A stretch of DNA of 64,000 nt from Bagarius yarrelli (taxonomy: Eukaryota; Chordata; Actinopteri; Siluriformes; Sisoridae). A program made the position numbers and the translations under genes. The notes below the pieces were generated by a model. The model made no database searches. It had not been told where the DNA came from and saw only the letters and a list, made by a program, of their open reading frames with translations. Shown piece by piece: positions 1-12,100 of this stretch. The stretch spans positions 1,760,511-1,824,510 of the forward strand of contig VCAZ01000012.1 in the NCBI GenBank assembly GCA_005784505.1. Direction: 5' to 3'. Each line of letters starts with the position of its first letter. The first letter of the stretch is position 1.

Positions 1-20
1 ACACACACACACAGACACAT
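1..20. repeat. (AC)n microsatellite, truncated by the window edge
   Basis: Alternating AC run at the very start. It provides the repeat-rich stretch just before the candidate acceptor at 26. Confidence 0.8.
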
Positions 21-26
21 GCACAG

Positions 27-328
27 CCTCTACATGGACGCTGACAGTCTTTTAAACCGAGCTCTTGTTGCGCAAAAGGAACAAGTAAGTTAGGATGGTT
101 AGTATGGGTTAGTATTAGTTAGTATTAGTGTATAGTTTAGTAGGGTGAGTATGGGTTAGTATGAGGTTAAGAGGAGGTTCATATTAGTTAGTATTGTTTA
201 GTATTGATGTTAGATGAGTTGGTATGGGGTTAGTATACAGGTTAGAGTATTTGCTCAATAACATAAGTGTTACATCATTTTCCGTGTTCGTGGTGCAGGA
301 TGAGCCTCAGCAGAACAGTGACCTCTGA
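27..328 (+). CDS. Candidate last two exons of an upstream gene (unidentified)
   Basis: Two exon-like segments join in frame: 27-84 (acceptor GCACAG, donor GTAAGT) and 299-328 (acceptor GTGCAG, stop TGA at 326-328). They would encode a short C-terminus reading LYMDADSLLNRALVAQKEQ, then DEPQQNSDL and stop. The first base (C27) completes a codon started in an exon before the window. Both splice sites are good and the frame is open, which is why it is listed, but 28 residues are too few to identify a family. In mammals SLC49A4 (DIRC2) lies beside SEMA5B and ends in a similar Arg-Leu-Tyr-x-Asp stretch. That is a weak hint only, and the mammalian orientation is tail-to-tail with SEMA5B, unlike here. 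Confidence 0.35.
95..240. repeat. Imperfect short tandem repeat (GGTTAGTATTA-like)
   Basis: Repeated variants of GGGTTAGTAT / AGTTAGTATT run through the intron between the two candidate exons. Confidence 0.6.
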
Positions 329-582
329 CCCCAAGACATTAGTTTGCCCTTTGTTGAATATTTTGTAAATGATCTCAACAGTCTGTGGAGATAATAACGA
401 TTACTCTTCACTAAATCTGTGAGAGTCAGCTCATGAGAAAGTCCCTGCACCCGTCTCTAGCTTCACATTACAGACAGTTCTTATTCCTCGCTTTTATATA
501 TTCCTTTTCTTTAACACATGCTATCAAAGCATGAAATTTTGTTTAGATTTTAAAAGTTGATATTATCAAAACAAAGTGAAAA

Positions 583-615
583 GATGATGATGATGATGAT
601 TATGATGATGATGGT
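583..615. repeat. (GAT)n trinucleotide repeat
   Basis: A GATGATGAT run with one interruption. The surrounding 329-900 shows no recognisable gene. Confidence 0.75.
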
Positions 616-899
616 GGTATGTTTGTATACAGCTCACTGTGTCTCCGTTGGAGGGGAACAAATTGCAGTAGCTTCTTTCTGTATGCTGTAGGATTATATG
701 TGAATGTGTCAGGAGTGGGAAAGAAAATTATTTTGGGGGGTTTGGCTCTGTGGTTAAGCTGCTCACAGTAATAACACTGGGTGGACAAAGTGGTGGACAA
801 AGTAACACAAATAACGAACATCAGTAACTAAAGGAAATCCTTTCTGCTTATTATTATTTTTTAAATGAAAGATACAAAATGAAGAAGTTTTAAATGAAA

Positions 900-3800
900 G
901 AAGTCTTTACTTTAAGAACTGTTACTTTTAATAAAAGTAAGATAAAAGTAAAGCTAGAAAAGTAACTCTTTACTATTATATAAAGTAACGCTAGAAAAAG
1001 TAAACATTAACTATTATATAAAATGTAAAGATACAAACGTAACTCTTTACTATATATAAAAGTAAAATACAAAAGTAACTAGAATAATATAAAAGTGAAG
1101 ATACAAAAGGAAAGTTATATTATATGAAAGTAAAGATTACAAAGACTAACGGTTTACTATTATATGAAGTAAAGAACCTAATGTAACTATTTACTAGTAT
1201 AAAAAGGTAAAGAGATACAAATGTAACTGTTTTAATATTATATAAAAGTAAAGAACAAAAGTACTATTACTTATTTAAAAAGTAACGATACAAAAGTAAA
1301 GTCTACATTATATAAAAGTAAAGCTACAAAAGTAATGGTTACTATTATTCTAAAAGTAAAGCTACCAAAGTAACTTGTTTACTATTATATAAACGTTAAA
1401 GCTACAAAAGTAAGAGTTACTATATATTATAAAGTAAAGGCTACAAAAGTAAATGTTTACTAGTTATATAAAAGTAAAGCTGCAAAAGTAAGGTTTACTA
1501 GTATATAAAAGTAAAGATACAAAAGTAAATGTTTTACTTATTAATAACGTAAAAGCTACAAAAAGTAACTGTTACTAGTATTATAAAGTAAAGCAACAAA
1601 AGTAAATGTGTATCAGTATAAAAGTAAGATACAAAAAAGAAAATGTTTACTATTATATAATAATAAAGCTGGCAAAAGTAATGTTTATATTAATAAAGTA
1701 AGCTACAAAAGTAATGTTTACTATATATAGAAAGTTAAAGCTTACAACAAGTAACTGTTTACTATTATATAAAAGTAAAGCTACAAAAGTAACTGTACTA
1801 TTATTATAAAAGTAAAAGCTACAAAAGTCAAGTTTACTAGTATATAAAAGTAAAGATACAAAAGTAAAGTTATAGTATATAAAAGTAAAGATACAAAAGG
1901 ATATAAAAGTTACTATTATATAAAGTAAAGAATAACAAAAGTAACTGTGTACTATTAATAAAGTAAAGCTAAAAAGTAATGTTTACTTTATATAAAATAA
2001 CGCTCAAAAGTAACGTTTATATTATAGGAAAGAAAGCTACAAAAGGAACTGTTTTATAGATATAAAAGTAAACTATCAAAGTAACTTGTTACTATATATA
2101 AAAGTAAGCTAGCAAAAGTAAAATGGTTACTATTAGTATAAAAGTAAGCTACAAAGTAAACTGTTTACTATTACATAAAAGTAAAGATGACAAAAGTAAA
2201 CTGTTTACTATATATAAGTACAGATACAAAAGTAACTGTTTACTATTATATAAAAGTAAAGCTACAAAAAGTAAACTGTTCCTATATATAAAAAGTAAAG
2301 CTACAAAAGGTAAATGTTTACTATTATATAAAGTAAAGCCTACAAAAGTAACTGTTTACTAGATATAAAGTTAAATAGCTACAAAAGTAACTGTTTACTA
2401 TTATCTAAAGTAAAAGTACAAAGTAATGTTCTTATTATAAAGAAGTAAAAGATACAAAAGTAAAGGTTTTACTATTATATAAAGTAAAGATCAAAAGTAA
2501 CTATTTATATTATATAAAAGTACGATTACAATATAACTATTTACTATTATATAAAAGTAAAGATACCAAAGAATGTTTACTATTTATATGAAAGTAAAGC
2601 TACAAATGTTACTGTTTACTATATTATAAAAGTAAGCTACAAAGAATGTTTACTATTTATAAAAGTAAAAGCTACAAAAGAACTGTTTACTAGTATTATA
2701 AACAAGGAAAGATACAAAAGTAAATGTGTAATATATATAAAAGTAAAGATACAAAAGGTACTGTTACTATTATATAAAAGTAAAGCTACCAAAGTAACTG
2801 TTTATATATATATAACAAAGTAAAGTACAAAAATAGTAACTGTTTACTATTATATAAAAGTAAAGCTAACAAAAGTCAATGTTTTGTACTAGGAATAAAG
2901 TAAAGATAAAAAGTAAAAGTTTACTATTAGATAAAAGTAAGATACAAAAAGTAAACGGTCTACTATTATATAAAAGTAAAGCTACAAAAGGAACTGTACT
3001 ATTATATAAACGTAAAGCTCCAAAAGTAAACAATGTTACATTATAGAAAAGTAAAGCTACAAAAGTAACGTTATATGATATAAAGAAAGCTACAAAGAAC
3101 GTTTTACTATTATATAAAAGTAAAGCTACAAAAGTAAATGTTACATTTATATTAAAAGTAAAAGCTACAAGTAATGTTACTATTAGATAAAAGTAAAGAT
3201 ACAAAGTAAACTGTTACATGATATATAAAGTAAAGATACAAAAGTAATGTTTACTATTATATAAAAGTAAAGCTACAAAAGAACTGTTTACATTATATAA
3301 AAGTAAAGCTACAAAAGTAAATGTTTATATTATATAAAAGTAAAGCTACCACAAGGAATGTCCTATTATATAAAAGGAAAGTACAAAAGTAACTTGTTTA
3401 CTATTAATAAAAGTTTACAAGCTCCCAAAGTAATGTTTACTATTGATATAAATAGTAAAAGATACCAAAAGTAAACGGTTTACTATTATAAAAAGTAAAG
3501 ATACAAAAGTAACTATGTAGTATTGATATAAAAGTAAAGAACAAGAGTAATCTCCTTTACGATTAATAAATAAAGCTAACAAAAGTAAGTTTACTATATA
3601 GAAAGTAAGCTACAAATGTAACTGTTACATTATATTAAAGTTTAAAGCTACAAAAGTAAGTAAACTGTTTACTATCTATATAAAAGTAGCTCAAAAGTAA
3701 AACGTTTACTATTATATAAAAGTAAAGCTACAAAAGTAAATGTTTACTAGTCATAAAAAGGTAAAGATACAAAAGTAAGGGTTTAATATTATATAACGTT

Positions 3801-4750
3801 TAAAGCTACAAAAGTAACTGTTTACTATATATAAAGTCAAGATACAAAGTAACGGTTTACTATATATATAAAAGTAAGCTACAAAAGTAAATGTTTACTA
3901 TTATATAAAAGGACAGAGCTACAAAAGTAAATGTTTACTAATTAATAAAGTAAGCGACAAGTAACTGTTACTATACTATAAAGTAAAGATACAAAAGTAA
4001 TGTAATATATATAAATGTAAGATACAAAAGTAACTGTTTATTATATTTAAAAGTAACGCTACAAAGAACTTGGTTTACTATTATATAAAAAGTAAAGTAC
4101 AAAAGTTAATTTTACTATCTATATAAACGTAAAGCTACAAAAGTAAATGTTTAAGTATATAAAAAGTAAAGATTTACAAATGTAACGTTTATATTTATAA
4201 ACGAAAGACTACAAAAGTAACTGTTTACTATTATATAAAAGTAAAGCTACAAAAGTAACTGTTTACTATTATATAAAAGTAAAGCTACAAAAGTAACTGT
4301 TTACTATTATATAAAGTAAAGATACAAACGTAACCTATTTACATTGTATATAAAAAGTAAAGCTACAAAAGTAACTGTTTACTATTATATAAAAGTAAAG
4401 CTACAAAAGTAACTGTTTACTATTATATAAAAGTAAAGCTACAAAAGTAACTGTTTACTATTATATAAAAGAAAGATACATAATGTAACTGTTGTTACTA
4501 TTTATTAAAAGTAAAAGCTACTAAAAGTTAACTGTTTACATTAGATAGATAAGTAAAGTACAAAAGTAAACTGTTTTTACTAGTATATAAAAGTAAAGCT
4601 ACAAAAGTAACTGTTTACTATTATATAAAAGTAAAGCTACAAAAGTAACTGTTTACTATTATATAAAAGTAAAGCTACAAAAGTAAATGTTTACTATTAT
4701 ATGAAAGTAAAGATAAAAGTAAAGATACAAAAATAACTGTTACTTTTATA
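900..4750. repeat. 38-bp minisatellite array, about 3.9 kb
   Basis: A unit close to ACTGTTTACTATTATATAAA followed by AGTAAAGCTACAAAAGTA repeats about 100 times. Near 4200-4700 several consecutive units are nearly identical and measure 38 bp. Elsewhere units carry many single-base deletions and insertions, including in homopolymers, so period and sequence drift. No gene is seen inside. The short ORFs on both strands are translations of the repeat. Confidence 0.93.
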
Positions 4751-6149
4751 TAAATGCAAGGAAATTTGACCCTTTTGAACTAAATTTGATCTTGCAGCTT
4801 TGTGAGTAAACCACTTGAACCACATTAACGCTTTGTTATTCCAGCCTCACAGCTAACAATAAAAACGGATTAATCACTCAGCCCTAATCTCCATCCACCA
4901 CGTCTGCAGTGTGTGTGTGTGTGTTTGTGTTTGTGTTATTCCAAACAAACAAGATTTACAACACACATCCCTTTACTAACAAAGGACCAGAACACTTGTT
5001 TACTCCAGTGAAATTTATAATGGAGGGATTCGAAGCAATAACCTTTTGATGGCACGATGCCTTCTGACAAATCAAAAAAAATAGAATTAGAACTGAAGGC
5101 ATGCTTGATGAAATCATGGCTGATGACTTTGCTCTGAACTTCCTGTTCCCTGTGACTCGCTCTCTCATTTCTCATTGGCTGTAGGTCTTCGCTGAGGTAT
5201 TTTTCAGTCAGAACTCTTTTCACACTGCAGGATTTCGAATCAGGCCCAGATATTTAGCATGACAAATATTTCACGAGCCTCAGCAACTGTGATTCTTTCA
5301 GATCGCTTCTTTGACCATTTACACTGTGTGATTGTCACCCCCCTGAACGAGCATTTATTCGCCTCCGATTTCAGGCATTTTCTTTGTCTGAAATCTGAAC
5401 CTGTCGACGAGTGAAAATGGGGAATAAAATCGTGCAAAGTCGGAATTGGGTTTTTTACATTATCAGACGTCATGCATTACATGATGACAACAGAGTTTTG
5501 TAGATGCTATACCACATTTTGAAACCTCCTATTCAGCTTTTGAGATAAACTTGGACCAGACTATGTGCTCTATAAATCCTTTACATTTTCTTTAATGAGA
5601 CTCGAGGTTGGTGGTCTGCATGTGTTTTCTGATCTGCTTGTATACCGGTTGTTAATTGCTCTCTGTCGGGTACAAAATTCTCCGTCTGCTGATAATAATT
5701 AGTGTCAGTTTGCCCTGACCTCAAACTCTGACCTCTGACCCTGTTGTACGTTTTTTCCATTCATTCTACAACAAGCTCTGATTAATTAGAAATGTGACCG
5801 CTGGAGGGTTTTTTTTGTGTGAAAGAGGAAGAGAAAAAGAGATGGAGAGCGGGACAGTTTCACTTTAATGCACTAAAGCACTAAAGCACTAAAATGCTGA
5901 ACTTTTAAGTCAGAGTAACACTAAAGGAACCTTAATGAAGAATATTCAGGTTACAGTGTGTAACAGTGTTTCCTGGTGCTATGAGGCTGATGTATCTAAC
6001 AGACAGTGTAAAGTAAGTTCACATCCTGTTAAACAACTTTTCCTTAAATAAAAGTAAAATTAAAAACTTATCAGCTTCAATAAGTATCTTATAAACCAGT
6101 AAACACAACTAATAACTATATTTTGTATAAACCAGATGTAAAATTATAG
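4751..6149. other. Stretch with no recognised gene
   Basis: Unique-looking, moderately AT-rich sequence with a short (GT)n at about 4908-4938. Small ORFs on the minus strand (about 4936-5473) have no recognisable domain or splice context. The missing 5' sema5b exons were looked for here and not found. Confidence 0.5.
5729..5741 (-). promoter_or_regulatory. DR1-type nuclear receptor site (sequence match)
   Basis: The + strand reads TGACCT-C-TGACCC, i.e. GGGTCA-G-AGGTCA on the other strand. This is a direct repeat with one-base spacing of the kind bound by RXR/PPAR or HNF4. A further TGACCT half-site lies at 5716-5721. A match alone does not show function. Confidence 0.3.
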
Positions 6150-6180
6150 CTATCTCAATCTATCTATCCGACCATCTATT

Positions 6181-6214
<34 letters not shown>

Positions 6215-6563
6215 TCTATCATATAGCTATCATTATCTATCTATCCGACCGTCGTCCTGTCTCTCTTTGCTGTCTGTTGTGTTTCTATCTCTATATCTAT
6301 CTATCTATCTATCTATCTATCCTATCTCTCCATCTACGACGTCTGTTGTCTGTCTGTCTTCTCTATTATCTATCATCTATCTATCTATCGATCTATATGT
6401 CTATCTGTCGTCTATCTACCGATGATCTATCTATCTATCTATCTATCTACTATCTTCTTCTATCCCTATCCTTTCTATGTCTGTCTGTCCGTCTCTATCT
6501 ATCTATCTATCTGTCATTTCTGTCTATCTAGCTATCACTGATCATCTATTGATTGATCTATCT

Positions 6564-6596
<33 letters not shown>

Positions 6597-6615
6597 TTAT
6601 CTGTCTATCTGTTAT
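6150..6615. repeat. (TATC)n/(TGTC)n compound microsatellite
   Basis: Interrupted runs of TATC, with TGTC and CATC variants, over about 460 bp. The Ser/Tyr/Leu-rich ORFs in all three + frames are repeat translations. Confidence 0.95.
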
Positions 6616-6616
6616 T

Positions 6617-6690
6617 CCACAGGGACATTGTCATGCTGGAAAAGGGTTTGAGTCATAGACATTCTAGACAACTGTCTGACTTAGACTTTT
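6617..6690 (+). repeat. Fragment of interspersed repeat family R
   Basis: Begins CACAGGGACATTGTCATGCT and ends with an ATTCTAGACAACTGTC-like tail. It matches the end of the longer copies at 9225-9545 and 17925-18200. Confidence 0.6.
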
Positions 6691-6827
6691 AAAACAATGC
6701 AAACTGCTTTTACAGGTGGCCTTGATTAATTGGCTGAGGTAAATCCTGAAAAGTGTTCGTTATTCTCACTGAAGCTGAAGAATTTAAGTGTATTCATATT
6801 ATATATATATAAAATTCGTATTATATA

Positions 6828-7278
6828 CAGTCAAGCCGGAAATTATTCATACCCCTGGCAAATTCTGACTTAAAGTTACTTTAATTTAACCAGCAAGGGT
6901 TTTTTTGACCGGAAATGACACAGGCTCCTCCCAAAAGATAATAAGACAGTGTGCAAGAGGCATCATTGTGGAAAAAATATTCTGATCTTTTCCTTTACAG
7001 TTGTCACAAAGTGCATGTTCCAAAATTATTCCTACCCTCTCAATATCAATAGAAAAGCTTATGCTATTACCGCAACAAACCTCCTATAATCGCTGACCAG
7101 CTTTTTGCAAGTCTTCACTGGTATTTTTGCCCCATTCATCTTTAGCGATGAGCTCCAACTCTTTCAGGTTGGAGGGTCTCCTTGCCACCACCCTGATCTT
7201 TAGCTCCCTCCACAGATTGAATAAAAGTATCTTTAAGTCAGAATTTGCCAGGGGTATGAATAATTTCGGGCTTGACTG
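6828..7278 (-). mobile_element. Internally deleted Tc1-like element with both inverted ends
   Basis: Outer ends are inverted copies starting CAGTCAAGCC and ending GGCTTGACTG, with about 50 bp of inverted similarity (ATTATTCATACCCCTGGCAA and its complement). Each end abuts TA, the Tc1/mariner target site. On the minus strand about 7084-7240 encodes NLWRELKIRVVARRPSNLKE followed by LELIAKDEW, the conserved C-terminal part of Tc1 transposase. The rest of the transposase is absent, so the element is non-autonomous. Confidence 0.85.
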
Positions 7279-7889
7279 TATATATATTCTCAATCACACA
7301 CATACTCATCAGCTAATTGAGTTTGATGAATTCGCTGCGCTTGGCATCTTTAAGCAAGCAAAGCTCTAATGTGCTGCGAAAGAACACTCTTTAGCTCTGT
7401 TCTCCCTACCAGCGTACATCTGTCGATCCATTAAAGTGAGTCGAGCTCGCATTTTCCGACAAAAAAAACACCAACGCAGCAGCTTGTCCTTTACGACATT
7501 TAATAAAGTGCCCAACTGCAACCCTTTTTTAAAACTTACTTCTGTTTATTTTCCACTCTTCATTTTTGTCCTAGTTAATCTATAACGAGACATTTTTTTT
7601 TTTTAGTTTAAGAGCCTAAGTGAAGTTTCTCAGGAGGATCGAGTCAATAACTGTCAAGTTCGGCATGAATTATCCAATAAGAACTGCTGAATCTGTTAAG
7701 TGATAAAATACTTAAAGCAAAGTCAATGTTTTTTATTAGAGTGACTTTTTCATCAGCACACAAACGCTGGTACTTTACTAAATTGGTAGGTCACTGCATG
7801 ATACTATAGACGACAATGCATCTCCAGCACAGTTTGCGTTTATGTGGTTACCAGAGAGACCTGGGGTGCAATCAGTGGTAGTGGTAGTA

Positions 7890-8012
7890 GGAAGTTGTAG
7901 CGCAGTAGTTAAATGTCCTTGACTGTTAACTGGACTGTGTTTGACTGCTAACTGGAAGACCAGGGTTCGATTTCCCATATCATTAAAATGCCGTAAATGT
8001 AAATGTAAAATC
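7890..8012 (+). repeat. tRNA-derived SINE, family 1 (partial)
   Basis: Contains AACTGGAAGACCAGGGTTCG (tRNA-like B-box region), then jumps to the ATGCCGTAAATGTAAATG tail. The middle is deleted. Confidence 0.65.
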
Positions 8013-8194
8013 AGCGATCCAGTTCATCCCAAAGATGTTCAGTGGGGTTGAGTCCGGAAGCTACAGCATACAAAAACCTCCTAGACAACTGTAGCTAGCT
8101 GGTTATTGCTGGGGTTCAACATTTTGTCATTGAATTTATTGCTACTTGGTGGTAGAGAATTAAAAAGAAAGGCAAGATTGTAATTGCAGGAAGG

Positions 8195-8285
8195 AATAGT
8201 TAGGTGATGAAGTGCTGATCGGAAGATCGTAGGTTTAATTCCCAGCACCGCCAAGCTGCCAGATCTCCAGACTGATGGCAGATGG
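8195..8285 (+). repeat. SINE family 1, head only
   Basis: GTGCTGATCGGAAGATCGTA, then a GGTTTAATTCCCAGCACCGCC head segment, truncated after CCAAGCTGCCA. Confidence 0.6.
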
Positions 8286-8519
8286 TCTAGAAACCTAGGC
8301 GACTTTAAATGCCTAAGGCCTGTCCAAGAGGACGTATGGCTAACAGGTGAAGTGACGTTTTGTTTTGTGCTGTGTCATGTTTAGGACTGTGGAAATGTCC
8401 CCAGATTAACTGTAAACCCCTCAAACTTTCAGGGATCCAGCATTCGATATCTTAATTAATGATCATTGTCACCAATGTAAACACAACAGCTTACTTCTTC
8501 GATCAGATGGTTTCCAGGT

Positions 8520-8650
8520 GGATTGTTAGACAACGTCACACACACGCCTCCTGGAAATCCTGTACACTTCAAGGTACACTTTTCTTTGATATCTTGAACA
8601 CTTCAAGGTACATTTCTCCTGGAAATCCTGTACACTTCAGAGGATAACCT
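8520..8650. repeat. Local tandem duplication around CTCCTGGAAATCCTGTACAC
   Basis: The phrase TCCTGGAAATCCTGTACACT and the phrase CACTTCAAGGTACA are each present twice within 130 bp. Confidence 0.6.
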
Positions 8651-8799
8651 CAAAACTCCCGTACCCATGAGACCATCAGCCAGCAGTCTGTGGGCGTGAC
8701 ATCTGAGGCTGAGACTACTGGGACCCTGCGTAGTTGGATTTTTTTTTTTAAATGCAGAAATCTCAATACGAATGTAGAGTCAGGACTTTATTTCAATTT

Positions 8800-8975
8800 A
8801 AATTTATTTCATAATTTTTGGCATCATCCAGAGCGACTTAAATTTATCTCATCTATCCAACTAAACAGTTGAGGGTTAAGGACCCTGCTTGGGGGTCCAG
8901 GAGTGGCAATTTTGTTGTGCTAGGAATTGAACCCACGATCTTCCGATCAGCAGGCCAACACCTAAAATAATGAGC
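8800..8975 (-). repeat. SINE family 1, minus orientation
   Basis: Reads from the tail (GAGCGACTTAAATTTATCTC) to the head (CCCACGATCTTCCGATCAGC), so it is inserted in reverse. Confidence 0.7.
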
Positions 8976-9083
8976 TACCATTTCTCTTATCCCATGTTTG
9001 CCTAGTTGCCTTTTCAGTCATATAAATATAACAATATTTGAACATGACGTCTTTTTTTTTCTAATTGTGTGTGTGTGTTTTAG

Positions 9084-9146
9084 GGTCTGGAGTGTGGAGT
9101 GGATGAAGACACACGTAGATCCTGCCGGAGCAAAGGAAAAACAGAG
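9084..9146 (+). CDS. sema5b: sema5b exon: sema domain, DEDTRRSC segment
   Basis: 21 codons, phase 0 at both ends. Acceptor TTTTAG after a (GT)n run, donor GTGAGG. Ends SKGKTE, which continues as DECQNY in the next exon, as in the family. Confidence 0.9.
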
Positions 9147-12100
9147 GTGAGGGAGACAAATCATTAAAGGGTTTGGGTAAAGGGGTTTTGTCTCTTCTGT
9201 AATAACCTCCAAACTTCTGTGTAGTTTTTCCACTAGATTGGGTCATGTGACTGTTTGGATTTGTGTTTATTCAGTTCCAATAGTATTAATGAGATCAGTC
9301 AGTAATGTTAAGATGAGGAGGTCTGGGGTTCAGTCGGGGTTCCAGTTCATCCCAAAGGTGTTAAGGATTGAGTCAGGATCAGGATCCTGTACGAGACATG
9401 AAAGTTTTTTTTACTCCAAAACATCCAGAACACAGAATGTCTTTATGGAGATCAGAGGTTTTGTGCACAGGGACATTGTCATTCTGGAAAAGGGTTTGAG
9501 TCTCTTAGTTCCAGTAAAGGTTTAAAGGAATGCTACAACATATGAAGACCAGTGGTGGGCCATGCATTTGGTACCTGGGCCTTTAGTGGGGTTGGGCCAA
9601 CTAAAAATCTTTCCCAGGCTGAGACAAGCTAGTTAACTTCGGGTTTAGCCGACCTCTCCACACCATGTCTAACTTTTCTGGAAAAGTCTGTCTTGAAAAC
9701 GTAATTTTAAGTATGTCCGAAAAGTCAATTCCTTCTCCTCCATCAGCCATTGTGGGCGTAAAAATTCTAATTCGATTTTGCTCATATCAACCAATCAGCT
9801 GGTCCTGAGAGGCAAACTGGTTGAAATCTGGTTGGTTAAAGTAACAGTCACATTGCCTATATAGTTTAAGTTGCATCGTCCAGCACTACTGATTCTGAAG
9901 GCTTTGGCAGATTAGATTAACATGGCAGCACATAAAAACTGAAATCTAATTGGACAAAAAAATCTAACATCCACATACACGTACTGGAAGCAATGCAGCA
10001 AAAGAAACACTATGAAATATAGAGAATAAACAGGTTGGAAATAAATTAGTACAATTTAATTAACAATAAATAAACAAATATAAACAAATCTAAAAATTTA
10101 TGTCGTGAATGTAGGTCAGTTTTTGTGATAGTGTTTTGGCAGCAGTGAAGAACTTGCTGAAACCTGACTGCACTCCACTGATGAAGACATTCTAGACAAC
10201 CGTGTGGCTCAAACTTGTAAATTCTACCTAATAAATGTAGAACAGTTCAAGACTAAAGCAATAAAAGTTAATTAAGTCCTTCTCTCTTCTCTCTCTCGTC
10301 TGTCCTTCTCTTTCAGGATGAGTGTCAGAACTACATGCGAGTTCTCCTCCTGAATGATTCTCGTCTCTTCTCCTGTGGCACTAACGCTTTCTCGCCTATC
10401 TGCACCACCCGCTCTGCCTTAGATCTTGCCCACGTAATTGAGACTGTAAATGGGGTGGCTCGCTGTCCTTATGACCCCAAACACAACTCCACCGCCATGG
10501 TAACTGAAAGCGGTGACCTCTATGCCGCCACAGTCATTGATTTTTCTGGCCGTGATCCTGTGATATATCGCAGCCTGGGGAACATGCCTCCTCTCCGCAC
10601 AGCTCAGTACAACTCCAAGTGGCTAAACGGTATACATTGATGAATATATTTCTATTTTTTCTCTTTTAATTTCTCTTTTAATTAATTTTGAATGTATTAT
10701 GATTAATAGTGGAATTTTAAATGCTCTTGTTCTTCTCTTTCTTCTTGCCTCCCCCAGAGCCTCAGTTTGTCTCAGCATACGAGGTAGGCCGTTTCACCTA
10801 CTTCTTCCTGAGGGAGGTGGCGGTGGAGGAGGATTGTGGGAAGGCAGTGTTCTCCCGGGTGGCGCGGGTGTGTCAGAATGATGTAGGCGGTCGTTTCCTT
10901 CTTGAAGACACGTGGACAACGTTCATGAAGGCCAGATTGAACTGCTCGCGATCAGGAGATGTGCCATTTTACTACCACGAGCTTCACAGCACCTTTTACC
11001 TGCCTGAGCAAGACCTCATTTATGGCATCTTTACCACCAACATGTTAGTTTTTTTGAAGATCATAAATCACAAATCGTCCTCGGAATGTCTTTGTCTTAA
11101 CCTGTATTTTTATTACAGATTGAAACTCCCAACTGGACTAAAAATAAAAACTGATTTCTACACTTTCCTCAAAAGTTGCTTGTTTTTCCCCCTGCTTCAA
11201 ATGTAAATGGTTTTATTACCCATAATATAGAAGATATAAATGCCTTATTTTAAACACCATGACCTCGACTATGTTCCAGTGAAGGAATAATGTAATGCTA
11301 CAACATACAAAGACATTCTAGACAATTGTGTGCTTTAGACTTGGTGGCAACTCTTGGGTGTGACCATCAGGGGGTCCACAAAGTTTTAGCCATATAACGT
11401 TGCTTTGGATTGTAGAAGAATATGCAGATTTAAATCTTGAAATCTTTTATGTAAACTGTGCCTATGAGATTTCCAGGGTCATTGGGCAGTTCAGTTTTCA
11501 TGGATTGTGTGATTGTCTGAGAAGTGATAGAGCAGTGGTTAAGGTGTTGGATTGCTAATTGGAAGATCGGGGCTCGATTCTCAGGCCTCAAAAACCTTTA
11601 ACTCCCTATTGCTTAGTTGTGTAAAAAGTGATAAATGTAAGTCCCTCTGGATAAGGGTATCTGCTAAATGCTGTAAATTTAAATGATAATAATGCAATGA
11701 GGCTTTAATCAGTTTAATGCTGCTTACAAGGTTGTCTCGTTATTCCGATCCAGCAAACACCTTCAATGGATTATTATAGTTAAAATAAAGCTACTTTACT
11801 ACAACACACAGGGTGTAGATAACGGGTTGAGTTAAATTTTCAGCATGTATTGTATAAGATGTGGAATGGAAAACCTTCTGAAGGAGTTGCAAAACTAACC
11901 GTTGAGAGGTAGGGGGGACAAGGCCTTGTTCTGTTTAGAGATTTATGTTTAACTTCTAACTAAGCTTAAAACCCTTAAGGTTTAAATACCAGAGTATGTT
12001 TGATCCACAGTGTAAAAATAATGGGCAATTTTTTGTAGTGGGTGGTATAGTGGCGGGTATTTTAGGGGGTTCATGGAGTAATATCCCACTAGTCCATCAG

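Noticed and set aside
2123..3204. ORFs in the 38-bp array, and the idea of a CRISPR array
   Set aside because: There are no repeat/spacer alternations. Units abut directly and the ORFs repeat the unit translation. The genome is eukaryotic.
4936..5473. Small minus-strand ORFs as upstream exons of sema5b or another gene
   Set aside because: Wrong strand for sema5b and no conserved sema-domain motif or signal peptide.
6180..6692. Three overlapping Ser/Tyr/Leu ORFs
   Set aside because: They are tetranucleotide repeat translated in three frames.
9238..9525. A 95-codon ORF, similar to one at 17853-18176
   Set aside because: Both lie in repeat family R. The similarity is repeat homology, with no splice context or known domain.
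10721..11206. Extending the sema5b exon to the ORF end at 11206
   Set aside because: Conserved sequence stops at 11043 at a GT donor. The phase matches the exon at 12678.
11525..11590. tRNA gene
   Set aside because: The tRNA-like segment is the head of a SINE followed by the shared SINE body and tail; the same holds at about 20 other sites.
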